Shown here: one piece after another, positions 1 to 12,143 of the stretch
Layout of the letters: every line of letters starts with the position of its first letter
How positions within the stretch are numbered: the stretch's first letter is position 1
Assembly: GCF_020497125.1 (NCBI RefSeq)
Contig: NC_059075.1
Span: 105,501,222 to 105,565,221 of the forward strand
Reading direction: 5' to 3'
Length of the DNA stretch: 64,000 bases
Source: Mauremys mutica
Taxonomy: Eukaryota; Chordata; Testudines; Geoemydidae
Program-made: the position numbers and the translations under genes
The notes under the pieces: generated by a model
Database searches by the model: none
Seen by the model: only the letters and a program-made list of their open reading frames with translations
What the model was told of the DNA's origin: nothing

Positions 1-257
1 TAGCACTACTGTGAAATAATGATGTTGCTTCCCACACTATCAGATAGGTAGAGGCTGCCTGGAATAATCAAACAGCCATGAGACAAATACAACCTGTACA
101 CTGGAATTCCATAACACAGCAGAACAAACAAATCTTTTAAAATGTTACATAACATAGTAAAGGTTTTAAGAGAATAGTGATGATTAAAACTGAACACTCT
201 ACAAGCCAAAATAATCTTCCAGATGATTTGAAAACAAAAGAAAGACATGATGCATAC

Positions 258-323
258 CTCTATAAGGCACAGGAATGGTTCCAGTGAGGCTCATCAGGTC
301 CCTGGATGAGCCATCATTAAAAA
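258..323 (-). CDS. TSG101: TSG101 coding exon 3
   Basis: Sixty-six nucleotides encoding the VFNDGSSRDLMSLTGTIPVP stretch of the UEV beta-sheet. The acceptor is CTTCCAG and the donor GTATGC. It matches UEVLD exon 3 in length and phase. This is the last TSG101 exon in the window. Confidence 0.95.
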
Positions 324-3300
324 CTGGAAGACAATACACAGTATTAAATTATTTTTGCTGAGTTAGCTTTGTGTTCCAGTTACCTAAACCTTTTTCAGCC
401 TGTGTGACCTAGAAAAATATTTATGCTGTTCTTAAAGAGTGTCTCTTTCTTGACTATTACATATCTATAAACTGGTAAGTATTTATCCATAGCTGATTAA
501 CACTTAAAAATAAAGATTTTTAGAGACGGGGAAGACATGTTAGGAAATTAGATCTCCTATCCCTACAAATGTAGGACTGTCTCCTACACTCAAAGCCCCA
601 TGTGAAGATGCATCCACATAAATTACCACATAACCCTATTCTGAATATAAGCTCTCATTTGAGGGGAAAAACCCACATTAGTTCTTATGATTGCAAAGAT
701 GTCCTTCAAAATATGAACTGATATTCAATGCACTGTTGTCTGCATGTGTCTACAGACATCCTGAAACAACAGTTCTGAAAGACAAACTGCTTATGCATTT
801 CAGTAGGGTGGTAAATCTGAAGCACACTGAGGATACCTTATATGTCAACACTTAACTATTTCACTGTGGGTAATTTCAACAGAAATATCAAGCTAATGTA
901 CTTAATCATGGTTGGACATAGTGGCAGATACTGGCATGGTGAAGAGGAGCAAAAACAGCAGAACAGTTAGCTGGTGTCAAGGTTTGCTAAGGAGTGAGGA
1001 ATACAGCCCCTCCTCCCTCTTTCAAATTTAAAGCCACTTTCATGCCTGCTCAAAATGTGTGGAGGAAGATGCCTCTTCCTCCCCAGTCAAAAGCTTCAAC
1101 TGTACCCTGATTGCCAAAAAACTAAATTGCCTCGCATGCCTTCCAATGTGCCCAAAGTGACAAATGTCCCCGTCCCAAGATTTCCCCCTGAAAACTTTTA
1201 CAATACACATATACTTTTTCAATACATAAATCTGCAGCAGACTGAAAATTTGGGGACAGCATACATTTAATTTCTATACAACCAACAAGGGATACTATAC
1301 CGCTTATATGGAGGAGGGAGTATGGAGAGAGATCTTGGGCAAAGCAGCACAGCGTAATTCCTGCTGCCACATAATTTAGCCTTAACTCTCAACATAGACG
1401 CACGCCTTGGCTACGCTGTGTCTTCAGTCTTAATAGGTTATCGAAAATGCATCTCTCCAGTGTCAATTATTTTTCTGGTACCGTGGTGTTTAGAATTGAA
1501 CACAAGAAATTCCACAGGTGCAGTCTCACCAGAGCAGTTTAGAAAGGAACAAGTACCTTTATGTTGCAGGATATAAGCCTTTCCATTTGCAGCTCAAAGT
1601 GGAATTGACATTTTGAGCACCATATCACAATACAAAATCATGTCTAGAATTCTGTTCACTTTTCTCCCTTCAGTCTCTTTCAGGGTTATTTCAGGTTCTC
1701 TCTCCTGGTAAATGTTTTAGATTACTTCCCCCCCAGCTGTTGGTTTGCATTTTTCTTTCAATTTAAAACTCAGTTATTTTCTACCTGTTTTTAATTGCTC
1801 TAGGTCTCTCTGAATATTTCTCCCAAATTAGTGTTATCTGTGAATCTGTTTACTCCTTCATTTGGATCTTGAGCAAAGAACTAAACCCAAACCTCAAACT
1901 AGTTCCTGAAGTGCTCCCTGGAACTCTCTCACACTTAATACATTGCCATTTATTGCTACAATTAAAAAAAAAATTAACATGACAGCAGTTAAACCACTGA
2001 TAAGTTAAGCTATTACAAATATTTATAATGTGCATTACAAAAACTCTGAAACTGCTTTCCTACACAGATGAACGTAGACTATTATTCCTACCCTAACAAA
2101 TGTCAAGATGTTTCACTGAACAAGACACTTTTGGGAGGGGGGTCGATTTACTGTTCTTTATAAATAAATATATCAGAATATCTTATACTACAATGGAGCT
2201 GAATTTTCCATCTTCCCATAGATTCCAATAGGGCAACAGAATGACTACTGAGCAATACACAACAGTACAACTCGGCAGAATCAACCAAAACTAAGCTATA
2301 AGGAACAAAGCACTTACAGTCAACATTTAAGGGGAAAAAAAATCCTGTGTACATTTCTTTTTGAATATGTGTTCTCTATTGGCATGTTTTTTCCCTAAGG
2401 AAGATGCGATCCCATCAACAGAATTTATTTAACAGAACCTCAAATGATATACTCTAGTTTCAGTCCTCTCCCATAAAAAGCTATTTAACGGAGTATAAAA
2501 CAATAAAAATAAAAACTTATTACCAGATATAGGCACCAGTTGCCAACTAAATTTTACTAATTGCAAACTTTAAAGCTGAGGAAATGCCATGCAAATACAC
2601 TACATATTTAAATCAGAAACAAGAGAAGAAGATTTTCTTACGCACAAACTCACCATATGCATCCATTACAGGTTTGAGGTCTTTGTACTGGGTAATAACA
2701 CTGGTGGTTTCCTGCACCGTCAGATCTCTATACTTATACTGAAAAACAAAAGCATTTAATGCCTGTGCAGCCTTTAAGATGCAAAGCCATAAGTTCTATA
2801 AAGTTCTGTCTTGCATTGGTTTTCTTGGAAACAAGCAAATTGGTCAAAAATTGCATTTGCAAGGCTCGAAGTGAAGCACTTATCTACAAAAGTCAAATCC
2901 TTAAAAAAAAAAAAATCACCTTTTAGTTTGCAAAAATCATGTATGTAATTTTATGGATAAAGTTCAGACTAGTTGTAAATCAGAAGAGTAGAATCAAAGC
3001 TGTCCAATGTGGAAAAGACCTAGCGAGTTTTCAAATCTATTTTCCCACTATATGATGTAACCATACAAAAGTTTACAACATTTCTTCCCATTAAGGCCTT
3101 TTTATTTGTAGTACAAAGCCAAACAGAACAAAAGCAAAGGAAAATTAATGGGAAAAATGCTGAAAAGCATTTTTGGGGCTGGTGGTATTTGTGGTTTTAA
3201 GAAATCTCTCTCAACCTGCATAACAAGCATGATGGATATAGCAATCCCATGCAGTGTCTTTGGGGACCATGCTGTTCTAAATGTTTTGTATTACAATGGG

Positions 3301-6300
3301 CTAAGGGGATCGTATGCTACTCCTGAGGGAATCTTGGGCCAAAAAAATAAAAATTCTGCACACAATATTTTAAAATTCTGCAAAATTCTGCACATTATAT
3401 TTGTCAAAACAACATAGTGTAATCATGCCAGTTTCAATTATTTTGGTAATTTATTTCAAAATACCTAGCAGCAACTATGTCTGTAACAATACAGACAACA
3501 AAAAATTCAGGAAATGTTTTTTGACAAATAGATTTCTTACTAGGAATATTAATACAGAACTCTGAATAATAATTCATTTAAACAACAATACAGAAAGATA
3601 TTTCCTCCACCCCTCAGAAGTAGTGCAAAGACTTGGGAGAATCAGGGGTAATGGAGGAGCTGAGCAAGAGGGAAAGAATTACTGGGAAGGAGTCTGAGTG
3701 TGAACTTGTAGGGTTGTTGGGTATGGGAAAAGTATGGAACAGGGTTTTTGGTTTGTTTTTTGAAGGGGGGGGGGTTGTTAGGGAGCCTCCCCATGCAGAC
3801 CCTAGCTGACTCCTAAAGCTTCTCTCATTCAGTCAGGCACATCTGCCCCATCCCCATGTGCCCTGGCACCCCCCACTCAGCTCCCCACCATCCCCATGTG
3901 TCTATGGTCTACTAGGTTGCCATAAGACAGAGGGTGAGCTTTGGTAAGTTTTTAGCATGTGTATAGGAACTTTTATTTTTTTATATCATCATCTCTGTGG
4001 TGCTGTTACTTTAAAGGTGCTTGCTTAAAAATAGTTGAGTGGTAACTTGTAACTTCTGGCAATACACTGTTCATTGCCCTCAGAGACAAAGCAATTCACA
4101 GGCACTGGGCTTTAGGTGGACTGGCTTTCTGAGGATACCACAGTGTAACGCAGGGAGATGTGCAGCCTTAAAACCCTGAGTCAGACAGGAGTGGGAACAG
4201 GGCCCCTACCCAAGAGAGATCATGTCTGGGAGCTGGAAACATTAAGTGGGTGCCCTCAAGGAACATGGCAAGAGGAATACAAGGTGCAGTTACCCTGAAA
4301 CCACAAAAGTACTTGAACTTTTTTGATACTCAGTTATATAACTATGTAAATGAAGCTCAACCGTGTGATATGAAATAGTTGTTCAACATGCAAACTTATG
4401 CAGAAAGTAACCATATTCACAATTCCTACTAGGACAGCAGATGCTCTTTGCTGCTATAACATATGTATGTGCAGGGACATAGTGATGAAGACCACAAGAA
4501 GCATCTTGTCACTCAATTTCAGGTTGTGCCAGTGAGAGCATGGATTCAGGAGAACTGCTTATAGTATGGTTCAAACTGAGCTGGAGGCAAGTATTTTTAT
4601 GTTTAAGTTCAATTTTTATTTGACATGTGTAAGTGGCATTTGTGAGGAATACAGGGTGAGGCAGTGGTCCTCAACCTTTTTCGTCTGGCGGGCGCCAGAC
4701 AACGAGCCACCGAGGACCGTGACGGGGGAAAAGCATCCTCTGAAATGCCGCCAAGAAGCAGCAGCATCAAGGGGCGTCGCCGCTGAAAATCAGTGGCATT
4801 TCGGCGACAATGCCTCTTGATGTTGCCACTTTTCGGCAGCATTTCGGGAGATGCTTGTCCGCTGGCCAGTACGCGGGCGCAGACAGATGCCATGGCGCCC
4901 GCGGGTACCGCATTGGGGACCACTGGGGTGAGGAATCCCCCTTTAGAGAGGGGATAATGTGGAGACAGGGTGACCTCAATCTAATTGCAAGTGGAGGCAG
5001 GGATATCTTCTCCTCATAAAAAAGTCAAGCAGAAGAGATATCTGCAAAGAGTTGTGGGCCTGGAAAGGGTACAGGTAGTCCCAGGCTCCAGGAGCACACC
5101 AAATCAGCAGCAGTACTGTGGTCTTCTGGCCCACCCCTTTTGTATGGTGTGGACCTACTCTCATAGCAGCAGGGAGAAGCTGATGTCATGGAGATCTGTA
5201 AAAATAGGCAGTCTACCATATAATTCGATAGTTCTCAAACTAGGGTTCATGAATCACCAACTGTCCACAAACCATCTGGTCATGGGCAGCAGAAAGCTAG
5301 CTTGGCATATGATCGCGTCCCGTCTCCAACTGCTAACCTATACCAAGAAAGGTATACACTACTTTTCTAATATATTCTTCCATGTGAACAATTACAGTAA
5401 TTGGTGTTCATATAACATCCCTGTAGCAATGTGAGGGAGGTATCCATGCAACTATAAATGGAAGGGGAGAGTCCAACACTAGGAAAATGTTTCAGAACCC
5501 ATGTGTAAATACCACAAAGTACTTACTGAATACTATTGATGTTTAGCAGTCTGAAATTAGTTCAAATGTAATCCCTGAGTAACAAACTTGTTATCTAAAG
5601 CAAAGGGATATCTCCAGTCCTATAACTGCTCATACAAGTAACAACACTGAAGGACTACCTTTTTCTTATATCCCATAACAAGAGAATGCTGGATATGCAA
5701 CTGCCAACCAACCCGAATCATATCTTACAAGAATAGAGATGGTAATTTCCCCTCTATTCACAGCCTTTTCTGTAGAGAAGCTGTGACCTTGGAATTCTTT
5801 CCCTCTCTCTGAGCCACAGAAAACACCAACAGATATTGAGGAAAGACTCTGAATACTTTTTTCTCCTTCCTTCACCCTCTGGTCCACACTGCTTTGGATC
5901 CTTATTGAGCAGAACCCATGATCAGCATGGATGCATGTCCTCTGGAATGGTGGTTGAAGCATGAAAGGACATATGAATCTTTAGCGCACCTGGCACACAA
6001 ATATCTTGCAACGCCAGCTACAACAGCGCTGTGTGAATGCCTGTTCTCACTTTCAGATAACATTGTAAAAAAGAAGTGGGTAGCATTATCTCCTACAAAT
6101 GTAAACAAACTTGTTTGTCTAAGCGACTGGCTGAACAAGAAGTAGGACTGAGTGGACTTACAGGCACTAAAGTTTTACATTGCTTTATTTTTGAATGCAG
6201 TTTTTTTTGTACATAATTCTACATTTGTAAGTTCAATTTTCATGATAAAGAGACTGCACAACAGCACTTGTATTAAGTGAATTGAACAATACTATTTTTT

Positions 6301-9300
6301 GTATTTTTACAGTGCAAATATGTATAATAAAAATAAAGTAAGCACTGTACACTTTGTAGTCTGTGTTATAATTGAAGTCAATATATTTTAAAATGTGGTA
6401 AACATCCAAAAATATTTATATAAATAATATTCTATTATTTTTTAGCAGGGCAATTAATCACAATTAATTTTTTAAATCGCTTGACAGCCCTAGTTATGCT
6501 TGTCAGATAAACATGAATGTGGGGAGACTTGTGTTTGCAGAGTGCTGAAAGGTGTTGTATGTGTACAGTATTATTTCAATCCTAGTTTTTTCTATGCAGA
6601 CGGAGAAGAAAGCATTTATTATCACAAAGAAATCTAAAACATCTTAATGACACACTGCTTAGCTGACTTGGAATGGTGCATTTAAAACTATGAAGTCTAG
6701 TTGAAGACTTTTATAATTTAATTCAAAGTGTTATCTCACTCCAATATATATTGCTCTTTATAGTAATTTCAAGTTTCTGGTTTGACATTTAAAAATACTT
6801 GGGGTGGGGGGATTTTTTTTTTTTTAAGCAGCACACAGAAAAGTGAGCTTTGGCAATAGTTTGATTTTCTTCTTAGACTTAACAAATATTGTTGCAGTGA
6901 CTGCTTTATTATCCTGGTTGTTCAATAATTTATCATTGCTTACTTTCAAGAGACATGCAAATAATGAGTGGCTACTGATGTTGCTATAAACAGAGCAAAT
7001 GCTGCAACAGTCATTCTCATGCAATTTTTAAGATTATTCAGACAACTATGGAATACCGACAGACTGAAAAATACTGCATAGAAAAGAATTATATTTGAGG
7101 GAATATTTTTTGTTTCTGAAATGGACTTTCTCCAACTTCGAGTTATTTTCAACTACACTGTCAAATTTAAAATAACCTTTCAGCTACATCTCTACAATTA
7201 TGTAATATGTTTGTGCCCTTTATTTTCCTTTTCACTCCAATTTGTATTAAATAAGCAAACAGTTTTTGATCTACTATTTTATGTCCCTTGAATAATGGTT
7301 CAAAATATAAACTATCAGTTTGAATAAGGGTTCAGAAAGAGTCTCCAAAATCCCTATGAGAAAATAAGCAGCTATTGACTTCTAAATGTATTAACCGGAG
7401 CAAATATTTAGCTCTTATATATAGCACTTTTTCAGTCTCAGATTTCAAGCCACTTTACAAACAACAGTAAATACTTCCATTATAGATCAGGAAACAGAGG
7501 CACAGAGCCTAAGTGTTTTTCCCAAACTCACACAGTAAGTCAGTGACAGAAGTAAATACTTACTTGCAAAGGAAATAAATCTTTATGTTCACTTAAATTA
7601 GATGTCATTTACTGTTACAGTTTTTGAATATTTCTCATTAGAATTACCTAAAGATCTCCTCCTTATAGCCACACATTTAATATCTTTTCTGTGAAAGCAA
7701 GTCCAAAGAAGTGGAGAGAGGTTAAAGAAGCCTCTATTTTCATCTGCTAGTAGGTGAACAGCAGTTTTCAGTGAAGTCATATGTAGCAAATCAGGAGGAA
7801 TTTCTTTTATATATATGATCTGATTAACACTGTTCCAATCCTCTGCATTAGAGGTTTGGAAAGGGTCCCATATGAGGAGAGATTAAAGAGGCTGGGACTT
7901 TTCAGCTTGGAAAAGCGGAGACTAAGGGGGGATATGACAGAGGTGTATAAAATCATGAGTGATGTGGAGAAAGTAAATAAGGAAAAGTTATTTACTTGTT
8001 CCCATAATACAAGAACTAGTGACCATCAAATGAAATTAGTGGGCAGCAGGTTTAAAACAAATAAAAGGAAGTTCTTCACACAGCGCACAGTCAACTTGTG
8101 GCACTCCTTACCTGAGGAGGTTGTGAAGGCTAGGACTATAACAGCATTTAAAAGAGAACTGGATAAATTCATGGAGGTTAAATCCATTAATGGCTATTAG
8201 CCAGGATGGGTAAGGAATGGTGTCCCTAGCCTGTCTGTCTGTCAGAGGGTGGAGATGGATGGCAGGAGAGAGATCACTTGATCATTACCTGTTAGGTTCA
8301 CTCCCTCTGGGGCACCTGGCATTGGCCACTGTCGGTAGACAGGATACTGGGCTAAATGGACCTTTGGTCTGACCCAGTACGGCTGTTATGTTCTTATGAT
8401 CTCCAAAGGGAAAAACAGAAACTCTCTACCTCACCAATCACAATTTCTTTCTCAGAAAGTAAAACAGATTACTTTCCTGTTTTTTTTTTTTTAAATATAC
8501 AGTCAAATTAGATCTAATTTTGTAGAACGCTCATAAGAGTAACTTCAAAGATGAAACCCTGCCCAGACCCCTCTGAAACATGAAGTAATCAATACTGTAC
8601 AACCAATATGAAAAGCCTTTAAATATTACAATACAGTGCAACTTTCTAATGATAGTAGCTGGTGGCAGGGACTAGCTCAGTAGGATTTTAGCGTGGGCCT
8701 CAGCTTCAACATTTAGGTGGAGCAGCTTTTCTTGCAGATACTTCAGTAGGTTTTCTTCACTGTTACTGAAGGCACCAAGCAAGTCCTTGTGCGGCTGCTA
8801 ATGTGTTTGTTTTCCTATGTTAACTTGCAACATATAAGTGGTCACCTGACAATCTCAGAGATTGAGTTTTCATCTGTCAATTTGATTGACCATGGGTAGT
8901 AAGTGACCACAAATACAGGTTTATTACACATGAATTAATAAAGGTTGTCTCACAAATCTAAAAAATGTTAATTACTGGCAGTCTCTGGTTTCTACAAATT
9001 TACAGCCGTTAAGTTTATTAGGACTATTTTTTTAATTTTGTACATTTGAAGGATATGCACAGCTATTACAATCATAATATGGTTCAATCATAACTGCAAA
9101 AATCTATTTCTAAACAAATGTTTTATTTTTTGTCAAATATGGATGGTACAGAGGAAACCTCCCACAGTAGCCAATGTAATACAGAAATAAGTGAGTATTT
9201 TAACATTAATATGGAAGCGCTAGAACTGCAGTGCAAATATCCCATCCCAGTCCACCACTAGGGCTCCTAGGCAATACAGTAAAAAAAGTAGTTAAACCCC

Positions 9301-10218
9301 ATTTAGCTAAACCCAACCACTATTTAAAAAGCCCTCTTAGAAATGGTGATACCACCTCACTTACTAGACTGGTTACTATAATACTTGACATTTATATAGA
9401 ATCTTTCAGCCAAGGAACAAAATAAAACCCTTAAACACATTATGGGGAAATAGAAGCATAAAGGTAAAAATGATTTGCTCAAGGTCACAAAGAGTTAGTA
9501 GAACTAAGTAGTCCTCACGCCTCAGCGCCAGTTTAAGCCTATGGCTTGTTCAGCAGGTTAACAGGAGGGCAGCGGCCGGACCGACGTCAAACTGAAGTGC
9601 TCAGAGCCAGCGAAGCACGACGGGGACCTACAATTATGTTTCTCTCAATGACTCCGAGATCAGGTTTCCTTGAGCCACAAGCAAAGGGGGTGGTTTTTCC
9701 AGCTACCGGCGATGGACGAAGGCAGCTAAATTCTGCGGACTCCTACATCACCCAGGGGCGAAGACCAGGCAGGGCCGGCTCCTGCCCCAGACACACCTAT
9801 GCGGCCCCTTAGCCCGCCGTGGGGTGTTGGCAGAGGCAGGACTCGGCGCTGCATCTCCGCACGGGGAGGCGGGGGGCCCCGTACGCGACGGCCGGGGACA
9901 CACCAGGGCGGTGGGAGACGAAGCCCCGAGGGCTCCCTACACAATCGCCTCCCAGGCGCGAGGGCGGGTCTCGTCTGGCTGCTCCGGGCTCCACCCCAGC
10001 GAGACGCCCCGGACGGGAACCCCCGGGAAAGGGCAGGAGGGGGCGGGACCCCGGCTCTAGGAGATATTCCGGGGGGCCCGGAACGGACCGGACCGGACCA
10101 GGCCGCCCGCTGCCGGGGGTGTGGCCGGCGGGCGGGGGCGCTTCCCGGGCGGCGGAGTCTCGGAGCGGCCTCTTACCTTGGCGAGCATCTTCTTCAGCTG
10201 GGTCTCGGACAGCGCCAT
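258..10218 (-). CDS. TSG101: TSG101, ESCRT-I subunit (5' part, coding exons 1-3; gene continues off the left edge)
   Basis: TSG101 is the ESCRT-I subunit that binds ubiquitin and PTAP-type late-domain motifs through its N-terminal UEV domain; it sorts cargo into multivesicular bodies and acts in abscission. Seen here: three coding exons at 10218-10177 (42 nt), 2738-2654 (85 nt) and 323-258 (66 nt), each with AG acceptor and GT donor and compatible phases (0, 1, 1). They encode a protein starting MALSETQLKKMLAK, then YKYRDLTVQETTSV and FNDGSSRDLMSLTGTIPVPY, clearly the UEV N-terminus of TSG101. The rest of the UEV, the proline-rich linker, coiled coil and steadiness box lie outside the window. 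The start ATG at 10218 lies in a CpG island. Its neighbour on the same strand, UEVLD, shares this exon plan. Identity is very secure; only the 5' portion is present. Confidence 0.95.
324..2653 (-). other. TSG101 intron 2
   Basis: AT-rich intronic DNA of about 2.3 kb. I recognise no gene, RNA or intact mobile element in it; the short open frames here are chance. Confidence 0.7.
2654..2738 (-). CDS. TSG101: TSG101 coding exon 2
   Basis: Eighty-five nucleotides encoding the start of the UEV fold (YKYRDLTVQETTSVITQYKD, then LKPVMDAY). The acceptor is a TTTTTCAG-type site and the donor is GTGAGT. The exon ends in phase 1, as in UEVLD exon 2, which is also 85 nt. Confidence 0.95.
3303..3925. repeat. 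Degraded interspersed repeat (unclassified)
   Basis: The stretch has reiterated AAAATTCTGCA words near 3350-3390 followed by an AT-rich body and a C-rich end near 3830-3900. Its mosaic composition looks like an old interspersed repeat, and I believe similar AATTCTGC-rich repeats are common in turtles. No clear terminal repeats or target duplication were found, so class and boundaries are uncertain. Confidence 0.4.
4662..4925. mobile_element. Short non-autonomous hAT element
   Basis: Inverted ends (CAGTGGTCCTCAACC... and ...GGGGACCACTG) are bounded by a perfect 8-bp duplication GGGTGAGG at 4654-4661 and 4926-4933. The 8-bp duplication and CAG...CTG ends are diagnostic of the hAT superfamily. 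The 264-bp interior carries no coding sequence, so the element depends on a transposase elsewhere. Confidence 0.85.
5918..6493 (+). mobile_element. hAT transposon 3' fragment with transposase C-terminus
   Basis: An open frame (5918-6145) ends in a hAT-type C-terminal dimerisation segment: LAHKYLATPATTALCECLFS, then a conserved L/S-rich stretch and a stop. An AT-rich tail follows and ends at TTGACAGCCCTAG (about 6481-6493), which resembles the terminal inverted repeat of hAT elements with a CTAGGGCTGTCAA end. The catalytic core and 5' end are missing, so it is dead. It sits in TSG101 intron 1, opposite in strand to the gene. Confidence 0.7.
7415..7560 (-). repeat. MIR-like SINE remnant
   Basis: Words such as CAGGAAACAGAGGCACAGAG followed by CCCAAACTCACACAGTAAGT match the conserved core of MIR/CORE-SINEs read in reverse. 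It is diverged, short and has no target duplication. Confidence 0.55.
7843..8399 (+). mobile_element. CR1 LINE 3' end (ORF2 C-terminus plus 3' tail)
   Basis: The frame at 7856-8200 encodes the C-terminus of CR1 ORF2, including YEERLKRLGLFSLEKRRLRG and, further on, NLWHSLPEEVV. The 3' tail ends GGTCTGACCCAGTACGGC and a TTATGTTCTTATG-type octamer repeat at about 8383-8399, the typical CR1 end. CR1 elements are usually 5'-truncated like this one. The family is the dominant LINE of turtles, crocodiles and birds, and this copy is a main pointer to the host group. Confidence 0.88.
9370..9505 (-). repeat. MIR-like SINE remnant
   Basis: GACATTTATATAGAATCTTT and, further on, TTTGCTCAAGGTCACAAAG are the reverse of the MIR core. 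It is diverged and has no intact ends. Confidence 0.45.
10177..10218 (-). CDS. TSG101: TSG101 coding exon 1
   Basis: Forty-two nucleotides encoding MALSETQLKKMLAK. The ATG at 10218 has a G-rich, Kozak-like context in a CpG island. The donor GTAAGAGG follows codon 14, so the intron is phase 0. Length and phase equal those of UEVLD exon 1. Confidence 0.95.
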
Positions 10219-10406
10219 GGCCGCCTCGCCGCCCCCCCCGACTCGCCGCCGTGACCGTTGCCGCGGCGCAGACGAGAGCGCGGCCTAGCGCGCGCCTCCG
10301 GCTCCTCCTCCTGCATAAACAGGAAGCTCACCGCGTTCTACGCTTCCGGCAGGGCCCATCTCCGCCGGCCCACACGTCACTTCCGAACGTGGCGGCGCTT
10401 GCCCTC

Positions 10407-10416
10407 GTCACGTGAC
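10407..10416. promoter_or_regulatory. CLEAR/E-box palindrome GTCACGTGAC
   Basis: This is an exact GTCACGTGAC, the core of the CLEAR element bound by MiT/TFE factors (TFEB, TFE3) at lysosomal and autophagy genes. It lies about 190 bp upstream of the TSG101 ATG. Function is inferred from motif and position; USF/MYC-type bHLH factors could also bind the CACGTG core. Confidence 0.55.
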
Positions 10417-10470
10417 AGTGGGGCGTTCAGGCAATACTGGCCCTCTGCCAGGGCTGAGCGCTTCGGAAAG

Positions 10471-10480
10471 GTCATGTGAC
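10471..10480. promoter_or_regulatory. Second CLEAR-like site GTCATGTGAC
   Basis: GTCATGTGAC is a known permitted CLEAR/M-box variant. It lies 64 bp further from the TSG101 start than the perfect palindrome. Two such sites in one proximal promoter strengthen the case for MiT/TFE control, but this remains a motif-based inference. Confidence 0.45.
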
Positions 10481-10678
10481 TTACAGGGGCGTGGCAGGGC
10501 CGCGAGCGCGGCGCCTGATCCCGCACGAGGTGGAAAGTGGTTCATGAGCAGCACGTCTACAAGCAGCTCCAACCAGCTTAGAAGCGATTTAGCTGTACCG
10601 GTTCTGAACGGTTCCCTTGCAGGGACCTTGCCTTAAAGAGTGTGTCCACCCTGCAGCTGTAGCAGACTGGGCCTCATC

Positions 10679-11959
10679 CAGTGATGAGCTGCCAAAATCA
10701 TAACAACCGGTTCCCTCCTCACCCCAGGAGGACTCCTGCCCCAACCAACCCCCCGCGTTCCTTGATGCCCCCCCCACCCCAGGGACCCCTGCCCCATCCA
10801 CCCCCCTTCCCTATACCCTAAGTACCCTCCACCACCCCATCCAACCCTTCCTCTCATTCCTGATGGCCCCCAGGACCCCTGCCCCATCCAACCACCCCTT
10901 CTCTCTGGCCCCTGACTGCCCCTGGAACCCTTGCCCCTGACTGCCTCCCACCACCCCATCCAACCCCTGATCCTTTTTGACTGCCCCACCAGGACCCTTG
11001 CCCCTATTCAATCCCCCTGTTCCCTGCCCTCTGACCCCCCACCCGCAAACTCCCCTACTCTCTCTCCAACACCCCCTTCCTGCCCCCTTACCGCGCTGCC
11101 TGGACGTGACTGGCGGCACTACAGTCCGGTCGCTGCGGGAGAGGGGAGCCCAGCGACGCGGGGCCGGGACAGGAGTAGCGCGGCCGGAGCTGGAGGATGT
11201 GGCGGGAGCCCGGTGGCTGGAGCCAGGCGGCTGGCTGGGTAGAGCCAGGGAGGGTCGCGGCCAGAGCTGGAGCCAGGGCCGCCGCCACCCCGCAGCTGCC
11301 GGAGCCTGGCCCCGTGGCAAAACAGCAGGGGTGGCTGGAGCCACGGGGCTAGGCCGGGCAGGGTCGCGGCCGGTGGCCTGGGAGGGTCGGGGATGTGAGG
11401 CCGGGCGGGGACCCAGGGATGGGGGGCCCCGGCCGGGTGGCCAGGGACGCAGGGCCGGGCAGGGTCGCGGCTGGGGACTGGGGGGGGGGGAAGGAGGACA
11501 GGGGGGCGTCGGGGCAGGGGAGGGTCAGGGCCGGGTGGGGGGGATGCGGCCAGGCAGGGACGCGGAGCCAGGCGGCCGGGGACGCAGAGCTGGGGAGGGT
11601 CGGGGCCGGGGAGGGTCGGGGCCAGGGAGGGAGACCGGCCGGGGCACATGGCCCCCCCCTAGTTTCCTACCTCAGCGTCGTCTTCCTGGGCCGGGGAAGC
11701 CTGCTTGCTTCTCAGCCCTCCCAGGCTTCCCGCGCGAACAGCTGATTCGCGGGAAGCAGTGGGGGAGGAGAAGTAAGGAGGAGCGTTCATGGCAGGAGGT
11801 GGAGGCAGAGCTGAGGTGAGCTGGGGCCAGGCAGCAGGGAGCGCTTGTTAAATTTAAATGCCCTTTTAGAACCAGTTTGTCCCACGGGGAACAACCGGTT
11901 CTAAAAGGGCTTCTAAATTTAACAACCGGTTCGCGCGAAGCGGCTGCAGCTCACCACTG
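10679..11959. mobile_element. GC-rich hAT-type element, copy 1
   Basis: The ends CAGTGATGAGCTGCC and GGCTGCAGCTCACCACTG are imperfect inverted repeats. Duplications GCCTCATC (10671-10678) and GCCTCACC (11960-11967) match at 7 of 8 bases. The interior is a GC-rich, tandem-like sequence (GGCCGGGCAGGG-type motifs) giving long spurious open frames on both strands. An 80-nt hairpin lies near the right end (11845-11925). The same family, in the opposite orientation, is at 17205-18594. It sits about 0.46 kb upstream of the TSG101 ATG. Confidence 0.8.
11845..11925. repeat. Subterminal hairpin of hAT-type copy 1
   Basis: Two arms of about 37 nt (each containing CCCTTTTAGAACC or its complement and AAATTTAACA) face each other around a short GTCCCACGGGGAAC centre. 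The near-perfect pairing is seen directly. The same structure is in copy 2 at 17249-17328. Confidence 0.8.
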
Positions 11960-12143
11960 GCCTCACCCACAGGGGCAGCACCACCCAGGCTGCAAGGGGA
12001 CCAATGCCACCAGCAAGTCCAGTTCACCTTCATCCATGCACTTGAGAACAAGAGGGCTCCTCTGAGTCGTACTCACAAGCCCTTGCCAGCCACAGCACTA
12101 CTACATGACTGCAGAGTATCATTTGGGCCCTGTTCTTACTGGG

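Larger units (their letters stand above)
2739..10176 (-). other. TSG101 intron 1, with several mobile elements
   Basis: A 7.4-kb intron. It holds a degraded repeat near 3.3-3.9 kb, a complete short hAT element (4662-4925), a hAT transposase 3' fragment (5918-6493), a CR1 3' end (7843-8399) and two MIR-like SINE remnants (near 7.4 and 9.4 kb). The remaining stretches (4.0-4.6, 5.0-5.9, 6.5-7.4, 8.4-9.3 kb) show nothing I can assign, apart from a partial 'GTTCTCAAACT' hAT-like end near 5.23 kb. Confidence 0.7.
9790..10520 (-). promoter_or_regulatory. TSG101: TSG101 CpG-island promoter
   Basis: A GC- and CpG-rich block surrounds the TSG101 start codon, in contrast to the AT-rich introns on either side. 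No TATA box is evident, as usual for a housekeeping promoter. On the gene strand there is an ETS/CRE-like composite (CGGAAGTGACGTG, around 10374-10386) and two CLEAR-like palindromes at 10407-10416 and 10471-10480. The transcription start is not determined from sequence. The long GC-rich open frames in this block are composition artefacts. Confidence 0.8.

Noticed and set aside
4985..5434. A 149-codon plus-strand frame in TSG101 intron 1
   Set aside because: No recognisable domain; runs through non-coding and repeat-like DNA without conserved features.
10811..11819. Open frames of 177-280 codons at 10.8-11.8 kb
   Set aside because: Same GC-rich hAT-type sequence, low complexity; not conserved between the two copies as a frame.
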